DNA of 64,000 nt from Mesorhizobium sp. CU3 (GTDB lineage: Bacteria > Pseudomonadota > Alphaproteobacteria > Rhizobiales > Rhizobiaceae): positions 1 to 64,000 of the forward strand of contig NZ_VFWX01000005.1 of NCBI RefSeq assembly GCF_006442965.1, read 5' to 3'. Shown one piece after another: positions 1 to 8,947 of this stretch. Both the position numbers and the translations under genes were made by a program. A model generated the notes under the pieces. That model saw only the letters and a program-made list of their open reading frames with translations, searched no databases and was not told the origin of the DNA. Position 1 is the stretch's first letter, and every line of letters starts with the position of its first letter.

Positions 1-39
1 GGCAGGACAGAGGGGGGCGCGAAGGAACTCGACTTCTAA
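1..39 (+). CDS. C-terminal tail of an upstream gene (partial)
   Basis: One plus-strand frame is open from the window edge and ends at a TAA at 37-39, giving a 12-residue tail that ends in KELDF. It converges on the ArsC-like gene on the other strand. Too little remains to identify the protein, and it may be chance. Confidence 0.35.
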   Translation, partial: GRTEGGAKELDF

Positions 40-48
40 ATTTGAGTC

Positions 49-396
49 CTACTTCACCTTTGCTTCGTAAAACTCTGGCTTGAAGCCAACGAGAACGTCA
101 GTCCCCACCTCCAGCACCGGCCGCTTGATCATCGTCGGCTTTGCCAGCATCAACTTCTTCGCCTTCTTCTCGTCGAGGCCGGCCTTGTCCTTGTCGGGCA
201 GCTCGCGGAAGGTCGTGCTGCCCTTGTTGAGCAGCTTTTCCCAGCCGACCTTGCCGACCCAGCCGTCCAGCCTGTCCGCCTCGATGCCTTCGGCCCGGTA
301 GTCATGAAAGCGGTAGGGAACGTCATGGCTCTCCAGCCAGACGCGTGCCTTCTTGATCGTGTCGCAGGTGGTGATGCCGTACATGGTGATGGTCAA
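49..396 (-). CDS. ArsC/YffB-like (Spx/arsenate reductase family) protein
   Basis: A 115-residue thioredoxin-fold protein of the ArsC/Spx/YffB family. The N-terminus carries the family signature YGITTCDTIKKA with a single cysteine at residue 11 and no CxxC, and a conserved KRPVLE segment lies near residue 91. This fits the YffB-like branch, whose substrate is uncertain, better than Spx or true arsenate reductase. The start is TTG, chosen because GAGG lies 6 nt upstream and the extra residues match the usual family N-terminus; an ATG four codons in is the alternative. No ars genes are adjacent, so an arsenate role is not supported. Confidence 0.85.
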   Translation of the reverse strand: MTITMYGITTCDTIKKARVWLESHDVPYRFHDYRAEGIEADRLDGWVGKVGWEKLLNKGSTTFRELPDKDKAGLDEKKAKKLMLAKPTMIKRPVLEVGTDVLVGFKPEFYEAKVK

Positions 397-515
397 GGCG
401 AGCCTCGGGGGTTTGCGAATCTAAGCGAACCCTAAGCCCGCCGTGGCGGCTTTGCCAGCGCTTCGCCGCGGCTCGCGGCGGCCGGGGTATGTCACCCCTG
501 CCGCCGAGATGTAAC

Positions 516-869
516 CTAGTAGTAAAAACGCTCTTCAGCGATCTTGCCGTTCTTGACGGTGTAGAGGCCGACCTCATCCATGGTGACGCGCTCGCCGGTG
601 GATTTGGGCGTTATGTCGAATTTGAAACGCAGCGCGAACTGGTCGCCATTGACATAAGGGCCGTCAACAGAGCCGCCGTGGACCTCATGGTTGGCTTCCC
701 ACCACTCGCCCTTCTGCTTGACGGCTTCCTTGCCGTTGCAGACGGCCATCGGCCCTTCCATCGCCTCATAGCTGACGATGTCGTCGGCATTGTATTTCGC
801 GGCAGCGCCGTGGCTGTCCCCCTGCTTGAGGAGTTCCGTGAAATCCTTGGCAATTTCTGCAATGGTCAT
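516..869 (-). CDS. SnoaL-like / NTF2-fold protein
   Basis: A 117-residue protein with the pattern of the SnoaL/NTF2-like alpha+beta barrel: an N-terminal helix (ITIAEIAKDF-like), the YEAMEGPMAVCNGKEAV segment, and a C-terminal strand with the VKNGKIAEERFYY ending common in this fold. Such proteins bind or isomerise small molecules, but no specific function can be read here. The ATG at 869 is preceded by AGGAGG at good spacing; the frame stays open a further 79 codons upstream without family similarity, so the shorter start is preferred. Confidence 0.85.
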   Translation of the reverse strand: MTIAEIAKDFTELLKQGDSHGAAAKYNADDIVSYEAMEGPMAVCNGKEAVKQKGEWWEANHEVHGGSVDGPYVNGDQFALRFKFDITPKSTGERVTMDEVGLYTVKNGKIAEERFYY

Positions 870-1181
870 GATTTCCTCCTGTTTGAACGAACTGCAAGTA
901 GGGGGCCGATTGCTCGGCTGCCACCGCTGCGTCGTTCCAAGGTGACAATTCGTGTCAGGATGCGACACGGCCAGGTGAAGATAGTCGCCGTTTGAGATGT
1001 TCACATGACGGCATGCGAGTCGTCCTGGCCGCTCAACTGCCAGCTTCCGCAAAGCTGATGGCAGCCCTGCCCCGGAAAGCTGTGGACCAGGACGAGCAAA
1101 CGACATTCAGTTCGTCTTGATTTCGTTTGCCGATGTAGGAACATTGTCCTAGATGGGGCGATTCCGCAACGGAGATCGCAA
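870..1181. other. Intergenic region, no gene recognised
   Basis: About 310 bases between the NTF2-fold gene and the next small frame. It holds the upstream region of the NTF2-fold gene. I see no convincing coding frame, hairpin terminator or RNA gene in it. Confidence 0.5.
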
Positions 1182-1406
1182 GTGGTCAGGCGCAACAAGC
1201 CGAAGCAACTATCGGGTGCAGACTTGGAGAAGTTCCTACAGGCATCGGCGGGGCTGCATATCGCCATAGTGCAGCCTCTGATATCGCCGCAGTGCGACCA
1301 CTACCGCTCAATGCGCGAACTGCATGAAGCTCTATTAAGGACCGTGAAGGACGTCACTGGGAAGGATGCGGAGTTTGTTCGATGGTTTGGGGGTGGGTCG
1401 CCGTAG
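1182..1406 (+). CDS. Small hypothetical protein (74 aa)
   Basis: A GTG-started frame of 74 residues with GGAG at 1171-1174, 7 nt before the start. The composition is protein-like: a basic N-terminus, then a helical LSGADLEKFLQAS stretch and MRELHEALLRTVKDVTGKDAEFVRWF. Two cysteine/histidine residues sit mid-protein. I recognise no family. It stands alone between the NTF2-fold gene and a second small frame. The predicted amphipathic helices and the ribosome-binding site argue for a real gene, but this is weak evidence. Confidence 0.45.
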   Translation: MVRRNKPKQLSGADLEKFLQASAGLHIAIVQPLISPQCDHYRSMRELHEALLRTVKDVTGKDAEFVRWFGGGSP

Positions 1407-1669
1407 ATGCCAGTGTCCCGGACTGTGGTCTGACACGCGCGCGCAATGGTCCGTGCTACGAAACCGACTGCCCGTTTCCTAGTTTTGACTTGGCTGGCGA
1501 GCGTAGTCCCTTCATCGTCAGTTTGATGGATGCTCAGCTACCTCCCCAGGGGCGAGCATCCATCCCCTCCTCATGCGTTCAAATCATCGACTCGTCGGAA
1601 CATATGGCCGTCTCGATGGTTCCGCCGTCGTTAGCGTCCAGACAGTCCCTAACGAGGCTATGACTACGC

Positions 1670-1852
1670 ATGCCGAAAACACTAGCTCAGATTGGCGACG
1701 ACCATCTGCGAAGCATTATCGCCAACGAAGTGCGCAATTTGGAACGAACCGATCTAACGGCCGACGAACGCATGACGGTAGAGCGGCGATACGCCATTTG
1801 CATATCTGAAGCGCTACGCCGTGTCCGAGATCGGATTCGGCCGGGATCGTAG
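1670..1852 (+). CDS. Small hypothetical protein (60 aa)
   Basis: A 60-residue charged, helix-rich frame (LAQIGDDHLRSIIANEVRNLE..., then ERMTVERRYAICISEALRRVRDRI) with no membrane segment and no recognised domain. Regular heptad-like spacing of hydrophobic residues suggests a small helical protein. No clear Shine-Dalgarno sequence precedes the ATG. The 263 bases before it (1407-1669) hold only a low-complexity frame that I do not call. Confidence 0.4.
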   Translation: MPKTLAQIGDDHLRSIIANEVRNLERTDLTADERMTVERRYAICISEALRRVRDRIRPGS

Positions 1853-1914
1853 TTCCCAGGGGGTCTGTCAAATATACCATCGCCAGGATCAGACTGGAGC
1901 AAATAAGGAACAAG

Positions 1915-2901
1915 CTACAAGGGCGAATAGCACCCGCGCTCGATGGCCAGCCGCCGCACCAGCGCCAGCACGGCGTCGATGGTCGGCGTCGGCTGCCCAG
2001 TCAGACGGCCGAGTTCCTGCACGGCCGTGACCAGCGCATCGATCTCCATCGGGCGGCCGCGCTCGAGGTCCTGCAGCATCGAGGTCTTGTGCTCGCCGAC
2101 ATCGCCGGCGCCCTTGATGCGGCGGTCGACAGGAATTGGAAAGCGCACGCCGAGCTGTTCGCCGATCGCCTGCGCCTCAAGCATCATGGCGCGGGCAAGT
2201 GCGCGGGTGCCGTCGTCGGCAACGATGGCGGCAAGCGTGCTGCCGGTCAGCGCCGAGATCGGGTTGAAGGACAGATTGCCCCAAAGCTTCACCCAGATCT
2301 CCGAGCGGATGTCCTCGCGCACCGGCGCCTGCAGGCCGGCCTTGACCAGTTCGCGCGCAAGGGCGGCGACCCGCTCGCTCTTTTCGCCGGACGGCTCGCC
2401 GAGCGAAAAGCGCGTGCCTTCGACATGGCGGATGAGGCCTGGAGCATCGACCTCGACGGCAGGGTACACAACGGAGCCGATGACGCGCTCCGGCCCGATG
2501 CGCTGCCAGATCGCGCCGCCGGGATCGACCGCCGCGAGTCGCGTGCCTTCGAGCGCGCCGCTAGCCTTGTAGAAATACCACCAGGGCACGCCGTTCTGCA
2601 TGGTGACAACAGCCGTATCGGGACCGAGCAAAGGCGCGATCTGATCAAGCGCCGGCGCCACGGAATGCGCCTTCAGCGCCAGCACGACATAGTCCTGCGC
2701 GCCGAGCTCCTCGGCCCGCGCCGCCGCCCTCACCGGCGCTGCGGTCTCGTTGCCGTCTTCGATCAGTTTGAGGCCATCGGCCTTGATCGCGTCGAGATGC
2801 GCGCCGCGCGCCACCACCGACAGTTCGATCCTGCCGGCGATCGCCAGCTTGGCCGCGAGATAGCCGCCGATCGCGCCGGCGCCAAAGACTGCGATACGCA
2901 T
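1915..2901 (-). CDS. Ketopantoate reductase (PanE/ApbA)-family protein
   Basis: A 328-residue protein of the PanE family of NADP-dependent 2-keto acid reductases. GAGAIGGYLAAKLA at residues 7-20 is the Rossmann nucleotide loop. The C-terminal domain has the family WVKLWGNLSFNPISALTG block with its catalytic-lysine region, then HKTSMLQDLERGRPMEID, both typical of PanE. Last gene of a seven-gene minus-strand operon, its ATG overlapping the ligase stop by one base (TGATG). In this catabolic operon it more likely reduces or oxidises a 2-keto/2-hydroxy acid related to the imported substrate than makes pantoate. Confidence 0.85.
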   Translation of the reverse strand: MRIAVFGAGAIGGYLAAKLAIAGRIELSVVARGAHLDAIKADGLKLIEDGNETAAPVRAAARAEELGAQDYVVLALKAHSVAPALDQIAPLLGPDTAVVTMQNGVPWWYFYKASGALEGTRLAAVDPGGAIWQRIGPERVIGSVVYPAVEVDAPGLIRHVEGTRFSLGEPSGEKSERVAALARELVKAGLQAPVREDIRSEIWVKLWGNLSFNPISALTGSTLAAIVADDGTRALARAMMLEAQAIGEQLGVRFPIPVDRRIKGAGDVGEHKTSMLQDLERGRPMEIDALVTAVQELGRLTGQPTPTIDAVLALVRRLAIERGCYSPL

Positions 2902-4427
2902 CAGCCGAGCCCGAGTTTTGCGGCCAGCCCTATGCGCTGCAATTTGCCGGTCGCACCTTTCGGGATCTCGTCGAGGATCAGCACCTTGCGCGGCACCTTG
3001 AAATCGGCGAGCCGGGTCGCGGCGAAGCCGCGGATGTCGGCCTCGCTGGCGCCCTGCCCTTCGCGCAGCACGACAGCGGCCGCGACCTCTTCGCCCAGCT
3101 TGTCATGCGGCATGGCGAAGGTGACGACCTGCGCCACCGCCGGATGATCCATCAGCACCTCGTCGACTTCGAGCGGCGAGATCTTTTCGCCGCCGCGATT
3201 GATGATCTCCTTCAGCCGGCCGGTGACACGCAAATAGCCGTCCGCGTCGAGCACGCCCTGGTCGCCGGTGTGGAACCAGCCATGCGCGAAGGCGCTGGCG
3301 TTGGCGTCCGGGTTCTTCTCGTAGCCGGCGGTGACGTTGGGGCCGCGAATGACGATCTCGCCGGTCTCGCCCGGCTTGAGCAACCGCCCGTCCGGCGCCA
3401 TCACGGCGACGTCCGGTCCGGCCGAGGCGCCGACGCTGCCCGGCTTTCGCTGGCCGGGCGGCAGACGGTTGGACGCCATCTGATGCGCGGCCTCGGTCAT
3501 GCCGTAGGATTCGATCACCGGACAGCCGAAGGTCGCTTCCAATTCGGCCATAACCTGCGCCGGCAGCGACGCGGAAGACGAGCGGATGAAGCGCAGCTTG
3601 GCTTCGGCGAGTTGCTCGGGATTGCGCGCGGCGCGCGGCAGGATCGCCTGATGCATCGTCGGCACCGCCGTGTACCAGCTCGGCCTGGCGTCGGAGAGCC
3701 ACTGGAAGAAGCGCAGCGCGTTGAAGCCCGGCGTGCAGAAGACGCTGCCGCCGGCGGCGAGCGAGGACAGCACCGCGGCGATTAGGCCGTGGATGTGGAA
3801 CAGCGGCATGATGTTGAGGCAGCGATCGGTCGGCGTCAGGCTAAGCGTGGCGCCGATATGCCTTGCCGAGGCGGCAAGATTGGCGTGGCTGAGCGGCACC
3901 AGCTTTGGGCGCGAGGTAGTGCCAGATGTGTGCAGCAGCAGTGCGATGTCGCCATCCTGTGCCGATCCGGACGTCACCGCCGACGCGACTGGATCGCCCT
4001 CGATCGTAAAGATTCCGGCCGGCGCATTTTCCGGCACGACCAGCCGCAGCACGCGGATGCCGAGTTTTGCCGCAACGTCGACAGCCGGCCCCGTCTCGTC
4101 CTTGCCGACGAGGATCGCCTTGACGCCGACGTCGCTGAGATAGAAATCGAGCTCGTCGGCGCGGTAGGCGGGATTGAGCGGCGCCGTCGAGGCGGCGGCC
4201 GCCACGGCGACGAAGGCGCTCGCCATCTCCGGACCGTTCGGCAGCACGATGGCGACGCGGTCGCCACGGCCGATGCCGAGCGCATTGAGCCGCGCGACGG
4301 TGTCGAGGATCAGCTTGCGCAATCCGCCATGGGAAAGGGTTGCGCGGTCGGGCGCCAGGATCGCCGGCGCGTCGTCGGCGCCTGCCGCAAGGCGATGGGC
4401 GAGGTCGGTGTTTTCTGTTGCGGTCAT
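2901..4427 (-). CDS. AMP-forming acyl-CoA ligase, oxalate-CoA ligase (AAE3)-like
   Basis: A 508-residue ANL-superfamily adenylating enzyme. It has the P-loop-like LLHTSGTTSRPK (about residues 160-171), ESYGMTEA, a GWFHTGD motif and the C-terminal PKGATGKLQR with the catalytic lysine. From memory, the middle (NIMPLFHIHGLIAAVLSSL, SWYTAVPTMHQAIL) is closer to plant and fungal oxalyl-CoA synthetases (AAE3/Pcs60) than to long-chain acyl-CoA ligases. The start was set at the ATG at 4427 because upstream residues are not family-like. It follows the gamma-glutamyltransferase by 49 nt. The substrate call is inference. Confidence 0.8.
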   Translation of the reverse strand: MTATENTDLAHRLAAGADDAPAILAPDRATLSHGGLRKLILDTVARLNALGIGRGDRVAIVLPNGPEMASAFVAVAAAASTAPLNPAYRADELDFYLSDVGVKAILVGKDETGPAVDVAAKLGIRVLRLVVPENAPAGIFTIEGDPVASAVTSGSAQDGDIALLLHTSGTTSRPKLVPLSHANLAASARHIGATLSLTPTDRCLNIMPLFHIHGLIAAVLSSLAAGGSVFCTPGFNALRFFQWLSDARPSWYTAVPTMHQAILPRAARNPEQLAEAKLRFIRSSSASLPAQVMAELEATFGCPVIESYGMTEAAHQMASNRLPPGQRKPGSVGASAGPDVAVMAPDGRLLKPGETGEIVIRGPNVTAGYEKNPDANASAFAHGWFHTGDQGVLDADGYLRVTGRLKEIINRGGEKISPLEVDEVLMDHPAVAQVVTFAMPHDKLGEEVAAAVVLREGQGASEADIRGFAATRLADFKVPRKVLILDEIPKGATGKLQRIGLAAKLGLG

Positions 4428-4476
4428 GGTTCCAACTATGTTGCGAGCGATCGGCCGATGTCCAGCAAAGTGATGC

Positions 4477-6063
4477 TCAATATCCGAGCGCCAAGCCGTC
4501 CTTGCGCGGATCGGAGGCACCGGTCAGCGTGCCCTTCTCCCAGTCGATCAGCACCGCCTGGCCGCCGCCGAGCGGATGATCGGCTTCCACCACCCGATGG
4601 CCGCGCAGGCGCAGGCCTTCGATGGCGTCGGGGCGTACGCTGCGCTCGGCTTCGACGACATCGTGGTTGTAGAAGACGCGCGCGGCATCGATCGCCTGCT
4701 GCGGGTCCATGCCGAAGTCGATCATGTTGGTCAGCACATGGACATGGCCGAAGGGCTGGTAGCCGCCGCCCATGACACCGAAGGGCATCACCGCGCGGCC
4801 GTCCTTGGTCATCATGCCTGGCATGATGGTGTGCATCGGCCGCTTGCCGGGCGCAATCGCGTTGGGGTGCTTCGCATCGAGCCGGAAGCTCGAGCCGCGG
4901 TTCTGCAGGATGACGCCGGTCTTCGGGCCGACGACGCCGCTGCCGAAGGAATAGTAGGTCGAGTTGATGAAACTCACGGCATTCAGGTCGCGGTCGACGA
5001 CGGTGAGGTAGACCGTGTCGCTGCCCGGCAGATCGAGGCGCGGCAGATGCGTCATGGCGCGCTCGGGATCGATCGCGGCGCGCAGCCGCTCTGCATAGGT
5101 GCCGGAGAGCAGCGCCTTGACCGGAACGTCGACATGGTCCTGGTCGCCGAAAAAGGCGTCGCGGTCCTGATAGGCCAGCCGCCCGGCCTCGATCTCCAGA
5201 TGCAGACGCTCGGCGCCGTCGGGATCGAGTTTGCCCAGATCGAAGCCCGACAGCACGTTGAGCATCAGCAGCGCCGTAAGACCCTGATTGTTCGGCGGCA
5301 TCTGGTGGATGTCGTGGCCGCGATAGGAGGTGCCGACCGGGGTCCTGTAGTCGCCCTTGGTCGCGGCGAAATCGTCGAGCGTGTGCAGCCCGCCGAGCTG
5401 CCTCAGCCGACCGACAAGGTCTTCGGCGACCGCGCCCTCGTAGAAGCCGGCGCGGCCTGTCCTGGCGACGATGCGCAGCGTTTCGGCAAGCTCGGGCTGG
5501 CGATGCACATCGCCGGCCTTGAGCGGTTTGCCGCCGGGCAGGAAAATGCGCGCCGCCACCTCGTCGGCCGACAGGTCGGTCTCGGGATCCTGCCAGTCGA
5601 AGGCGACGCGGTCGTGCACGATATAGCCGTTCTCGGCGTAGTGGATGGCGGGAGCCAAGGCATCGGCGATGCCCTTGCGGCCGTGATCTTCCAGCAGCCG
5701 GCACCAGGCGTCGATGGCGCCGGGAACGGTGACGGCGTGCGGCCCCTGCTTCGGCAACTCGTTGAAGCCCTTGTCCAGATACCAGTCGGTGGTCGCGGCG
5801 GCTGGCGCGCGGCCGGAGCCGTTAAAGGCGATCACCTCGCCCTGTCCTTTCGGGCAATAGAGGACAAAGCAGTCGCCGCCGATGCCGGTCGATTGCGGCT
5901 CGACCACGGCCTGCACGGCGGCGGCGCAGACGGCGGCGTCCATCGCATTGCCGCCGGAGCGCAGCATCTCGATGGCAGCCAAGGTGGCGAGCGGATGCGA
6001 GGTGGCGGCCATGGCCTCGGTGGCGCGGACCGGCGAGCGGCCTGGAAACTGGAAGTCACGCAT
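4477..6063 (-). CDS. Gamma-glutamyltransferase-family Ntn hydrolase
   Basis: A 528-residue GGT-family protein, self-cleaved in this family into two subunits at a conserved threonine. SGGNAMDAAVCAAAVQAVVEPQSTGIGGD (in full near residues 36-64) is the family's N-terminal signature. The likely nucleophile lies in SDTVYLTVVDRD, where classical GGT has TTHYSVVD; the TVY form is typical of YwrD-like or acylase-like members. No signal peptide is visible, so it is probably cytoplasmic. Its place after the transporter genes suggests it hydrolyses an imported gamma-glutamyl or other N-acyl compound. Confidence 0.88.
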   Translation of the reverse strand: MRDFQFPGRSPVRATEAMAATSHPLATLAAIEMLRSGGNAMDAAVCAAAVQAVVEPQSTGIGGDCFVLYCPKGQGEVIAFNGSGRAPAAATTDWYLDKGFNELPKQGPHAVTVPGAIDAWCRLLEDHGRKGIADALAPAIHYAENGYIVHDRVAFDWQDPETDLSADEVAARIFLPGGKPLKAGDVHRQPELAETLRIVARTGRAGFYEGAVAEDLVGRLRQLGGLHTLDDFAATKGDYRTPVGTSYRGHDIHQMPPNNQGLTALLMLNVLSGFDLGKLDPDGAERLHLEIEAGRLAYQDRDAFFGDQDHVDVPVKALLSGTYAERLRAAIDPERAMTHLPRLDLPGSDTVYLTVVDRDLNAVSFINSTYYSFGSGVVGPKTGVILQNRGSSFRLDAKHPNAIAPGKRPMHTIMPGMMTKDGRAVMPFGVMGGGYQPFGHVHVLTNMIDFGMDPQQAIDAARVFYNHDVVEAERSVRPDAIEGLRLRGHRVVEADHPLGGGQAVLIDWEKGTLTGASDPRKDGLALGY

Positions 6064-6085
6064 GCTGTTTTGGGTGTCCCTGCAT

Positions 6086-6883
6086 TCAACGTCCGCGGCC
6101 GAAAAGCTGGGCGGCGGACAACAAGACGATCGATAGCACGATCAGGCAAGTCGAAATGGCGGCAATCGTCGGGTCGATCTGGTCGCGCAGCGCATTGAAC
6201 ATGCGCCGCGTCAGCGTCGTGGTCTCGCCGCCGGAGACGAACAGCGACACCACCACCTCGTCGAACGAGGTGATGAAGGCAAACAGCGCGCCCGAGACGA
6301 TCGAGAAGCGGATTTGCGGCATCGTCACCTGGAAGAAGGCGGAGAAGCGCCCGGCGCCGAGGCTGCGCGCCACCTTCTCCTGGTTCATGTCGTAGGATCG
6401 CAGGCCGGACAGCACGGTGAGCACGACCAGCGGCAGCGCCTGCACTGTATGCGCGATGACGAGGCCGGTCAGCGTGTTGTTGAGGCCGATGCGGGCATAG
6501 AGGAAGAAGGTGCCGATGCCTATCAGGATGACTGGGATGATCAGCGATGCGGTGAGCAGCGCGTTGATCAAGCCGGTCAGCCTGAGCGTGCCCGCGTTGA
6601 TGGCATAGGCCGCTGCCGTGCCGAGCGGCGTCGCCACGATCGCGGTCATCACCGCCACCTTGACCGAGACGATCGTGGCATCGCGCCATTCGACCGAGCC
6701 GAAATAGCTTTGGTACCAGCGCAGCGACCATTCCTGCGGCGGGAATTGCAGCAGGCTCGAGCCGGAGAAGGACATGATGACGATGATGACCGATGGCGCG
6801 ATCAGGAACAGCATGACAAGGCCGCCCAGCGCATAGAGCCAGAGGCGCTGCCGGTGCGAAATGGGCAGGCTGTTTTCCATCAT
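6086..6883 (-). CDS. Polyamine-type ABC transporter permease (PotC-like)
   Basis: A 265-residue inner-membrane protein with about six hydrophobic segments and the EAA-like loop (EKVARSLGAGRFSAFFQVTMPQI, about residues 165-187), and SFDEVVVSLF typical of PotC/PotI. Two ATG codons are adjacent; the first, at 6883, overlaps the previous permease stop as ATGA. It forms the channel with the permease encoded just upstream. Confidence 0.9.
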   Translation of the reverse strand: MMENSLPISHRQRLWLYALGGLVMLFLIAPSVIIVIMSFSGSSLLQFPPQEWSLRWYQSYFGSVEWRDATIVSVKVAVMTAIVATPLGTAAAYAINAGTLRLTGLINALLTASLIIPVILIGIGTFFLYARIGLNNTLTGLVIAHTVQALPLVVLTVLSGLRSYDMNQEKVARSLGAGRFSAFFQVTMPQIRFSIVSGALFAFITSFDEVVVSLFVSGGETTTLTRRMFNALRDQIDPTIAAISTCLIVLSIVLLSAAQLFGRGR

Positions 6884-7791
6884 CGCTGGCTCCACACGCC
6901 GGTGGCGCGGGCGCCGAGCAGCCATTGGAACAGGCCAAGCAGCGCCAGCGTCACGGCAAGCAGTACGACGCCGAGCGCCGCGCCCGCGCCCCAGTTGGAA
7001 TAGAGGCTGGTGGTCTGCTCCATGCGCATCGCCCACATGATCACCTTGCCGCCACCCATCAGCGCCGGCGTGACGAAGAAGCCGAGGCACAGCACGAAGA
7101 CGATGACGACGCCCGAGGCAAGGCCAGGCAGCGACAGCGGGAAGAAGATCTGGCGGAAGGTGGCGGCCGGGCTGGCGCCGAGATTCATGCCGGCTCGCAG
7201 GCAGTCGGTGTCGATGGTCTTCATCGAGGCGTAGAGCGGCAGCACCAGGAAGGGCAGCATGATGTGGGTCATGCCGATGACGACGCCGGTGAAATTGTTG
7301 GCGAGCGGCAGCGGCTGGCCGATCACGCCGAGATCGATCAGCCAGCTGTTGATCAGGCCCTTGCGCTGCAGGATGACCAGCCAGGCATAAGTGCGCACCA
7401 GCACCGAGGTCCAGAACGGCAGGATGACGAAGATCAGGCAGATCGAGGCGGCGCGCCGCGGCAGTTGCGACAGCATATAGGCCAGCGGATAGCCGAGCAG
7501 CACGGATGCGCCGGTGACGGTGAAGGCGACCTTGAAGGTGGTGACGAAGGTCTTGATGTAGGAGGCTTGCTCGAAGAAGCGCGCATAGTTCGAGGCGCTG
7601 AGCTGGCCGGCCTCGTCGAACAGCGAGAGCCAGAACAGCCAGCCGATCGGCACGATGATGACGGCGAAGACCAGAAAGAGTCCGGGCGACAAAAGCGCGA
7701 GCAGACCGAAGGATTCGCCGCGCGCGTCGGCGTCGAGCGCATCCGCGTTGACCCTGCCGGCATTGCCCGGGATGGCGGAGCCTATGCTCAT
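6880..7791 (-). CDS. Polyamine-type ABC transporter permease (PotB-like)
   Basis: A 303-residue permease of the PotB/PotH type. An N-terminal cytoplasmic segment of about 20 residues precedes six hydrophobic segments. The PFWTSVLVRTYAWLVIL block and the coupling helix RAGMNLGASPAATFRQIFFPLSLPG are typical. The ATG at 7791 overlaps the ATPase stop as ATGA, which fixes the start and implies translational coupling. A longer frame upstream lies inside the ATPase gene and is rejected. Confidence 0.9.
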   Translation of the reverse strand: MSIGSAIPGNAGRVNADALDADARGESFGLLALLSPGLFLVFAVIIVPIGWLFWLSLFDEAGQLSASNYARFFEQASYIKTFVTTFKVAFTVTGASVLLGYPLAYMLSQLPRRAASICLIFVILPFWTSVLVRTYAWLVILQRKGLINSWLIDLGVIGQPLPLANNFTGVVIGMTHIMLPFLVLPLYASMKTIDTDCLRAGMNLGASPAATFRQIFFPLSLPGLASGVVIVFVLCLGFFVTPALMGGGKVIMWAMRMEQTTSLYSNWGAGAALGVVLLAVTLALLGLFQWLLGARATGVWSQR

Positions 7792-8873
7792 TGATCGGCC
7801 ACCAGCACGACATCCTGCGCATCGATGCCGAGCATGATCGGCTCGCCCGGCGCGGGCAGCTTCGCCAGCACGTCGGAGCGGCAATAGTCGCGCAAGATCA
7901 GCTGCCGCCCATCCTTGAGCGTCGCGTAGCAGACAAAGCTGTCGCCTTGGTAGATCACGTCGCCGACAATTGCCGGCAGTGCGTTGACCTCGCCCGCTTG
8001 TTCGCCGGCGACCAGGCGCAGCTTTTCCGGCCGGACCACCATCAGATGCCGGCCGGCGGAGGGTGCCGCCGTCGTCATGCGAAGCTTCCTGTCCTCATAC
8101 CAGACGCCGCCGTCGCGGCATTGGACCGGAATGAAGCTGGACTCGCCGATGAAGCCGGCAACGAACTTGGTCTTGGGGCTGGCGTAGATGATTTCCGGCT
8201 GGTCGATCTGCTCGATGCGCCCGGCATTCATGACGGCGATGCGGTCCGACATGGTGATCGCCTCGCGCTGGTCGTGGGTGACGTAGACGGTCGTCATGCC
8301 GAGCCTGCGATGCAGGTTGCGCAGCTCGATCTGCATGTGCTCGCGCAGGCTCTTGTCGAGCGCCGACAGCGGCTCGTCCATCAAAACGATGCGCGGCTCG
8401 AACACGATGGCGCGGGCCAGGGCAACACGCTGGCGCTGGCCGCCGGAAAGCTGGTCGACGCGGCGCTCACCGAGGCCTTTCAGCTGCACCAGGTCCAGCG
8501 CCCTCTCGACGCGTTCAGCTGTTTCCGCGGCCGATACGCGTCGCTGCTTCAGCGGAAAGGCGATGTTGTGGAAGACGTTCATATGCGGGAACAGCGCATA
8601 GTTCTGGAACACCATGCCGATGTTGCGCTTGTGCGGCGGCATGGTGATGATCTCCTCGCCGCCGACCTTGATGGAGCCGGCATTGGCCCGCACGAAGCCG
8701 GCCAGGATCATCAGCAGCGTCGTCTTCCCCGAACCGGAAGGCCCGAGCAGCGTCAGGAATTCGCCGGCCGCGACATCGAGGCCGAGATCGTGCAACACCG
8801 ACACGCCGCCAAAGCGTTTTTCGATACCGCTGATGCCGATGGGCAGCGCGGTCTGCGCAAGAGACAAGAGCAT
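7788..8873 (-). CDS. Polyamine-type ABC transporter ATP-binding protein (PotA-like)
   Basis: A 361-residue ATPase with Walker A LGPSGSGKTT (about residues 38-47), signature LSGGQRQRVALARA, Walker B LMDEPLSALD and a C-terminal TOBE domain, the normal length for PotA/UgpC-type subunits. The start is uncertain: the ATG at 8873 directly abuts AAGGAG, with another GGAG 9 nt upstream, while a TTG two codons in (8867) would have ideal spacing to AAGGAG. It energises the two permeases that follow with 4-nt overlaps. Confidence 0.9.
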   Translation of the reverse strand: MLLSLAQTALPIGISGIEKRFGGVSVLHDLGLDVAAGEFLTLLGPSGSGKTTLLMILAGFVRANAGSIKVGGEEIITMPPHKRNIGMVFQNYALFPHMNVFHNIAFPLKQRRVSAAETAERVERALDLVQLKGLGERRVDQLSGGQRQRVALARAIVFEPRIVLMDEPLSALDKSLREHMQIELRNLHRRLGMTTVYVTHDQREAITMSDRIAVMNAGRIEQIDQPEIIYASPKTKFVAGFIGESSFIPVQCRDGGVWYEDRKLRMTTAAPSAGRHLMVVRPEKLRLVAGEQAGEVNALPAIVGDVIYQGDSFVCYATLKDGRQLILRDYCRSDVLAKLPAPGEPIMLGIDAQDVVLVADQ

Positions 8874-8947
8874 CTCCTTCAACTCCGGATCATTCTTCGC
8901 GAAACGATGCGGAGCGGCGCCACATGGGCGCCGCTCTGATAGGATCG

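Noticed and set aside
1382..1663. 93-codon plus-strand frame
   Set aside because: No ribosome site, no ordered segments and cysteine/proline-rich low-complexity content; it overlaps the end of a better small frame.
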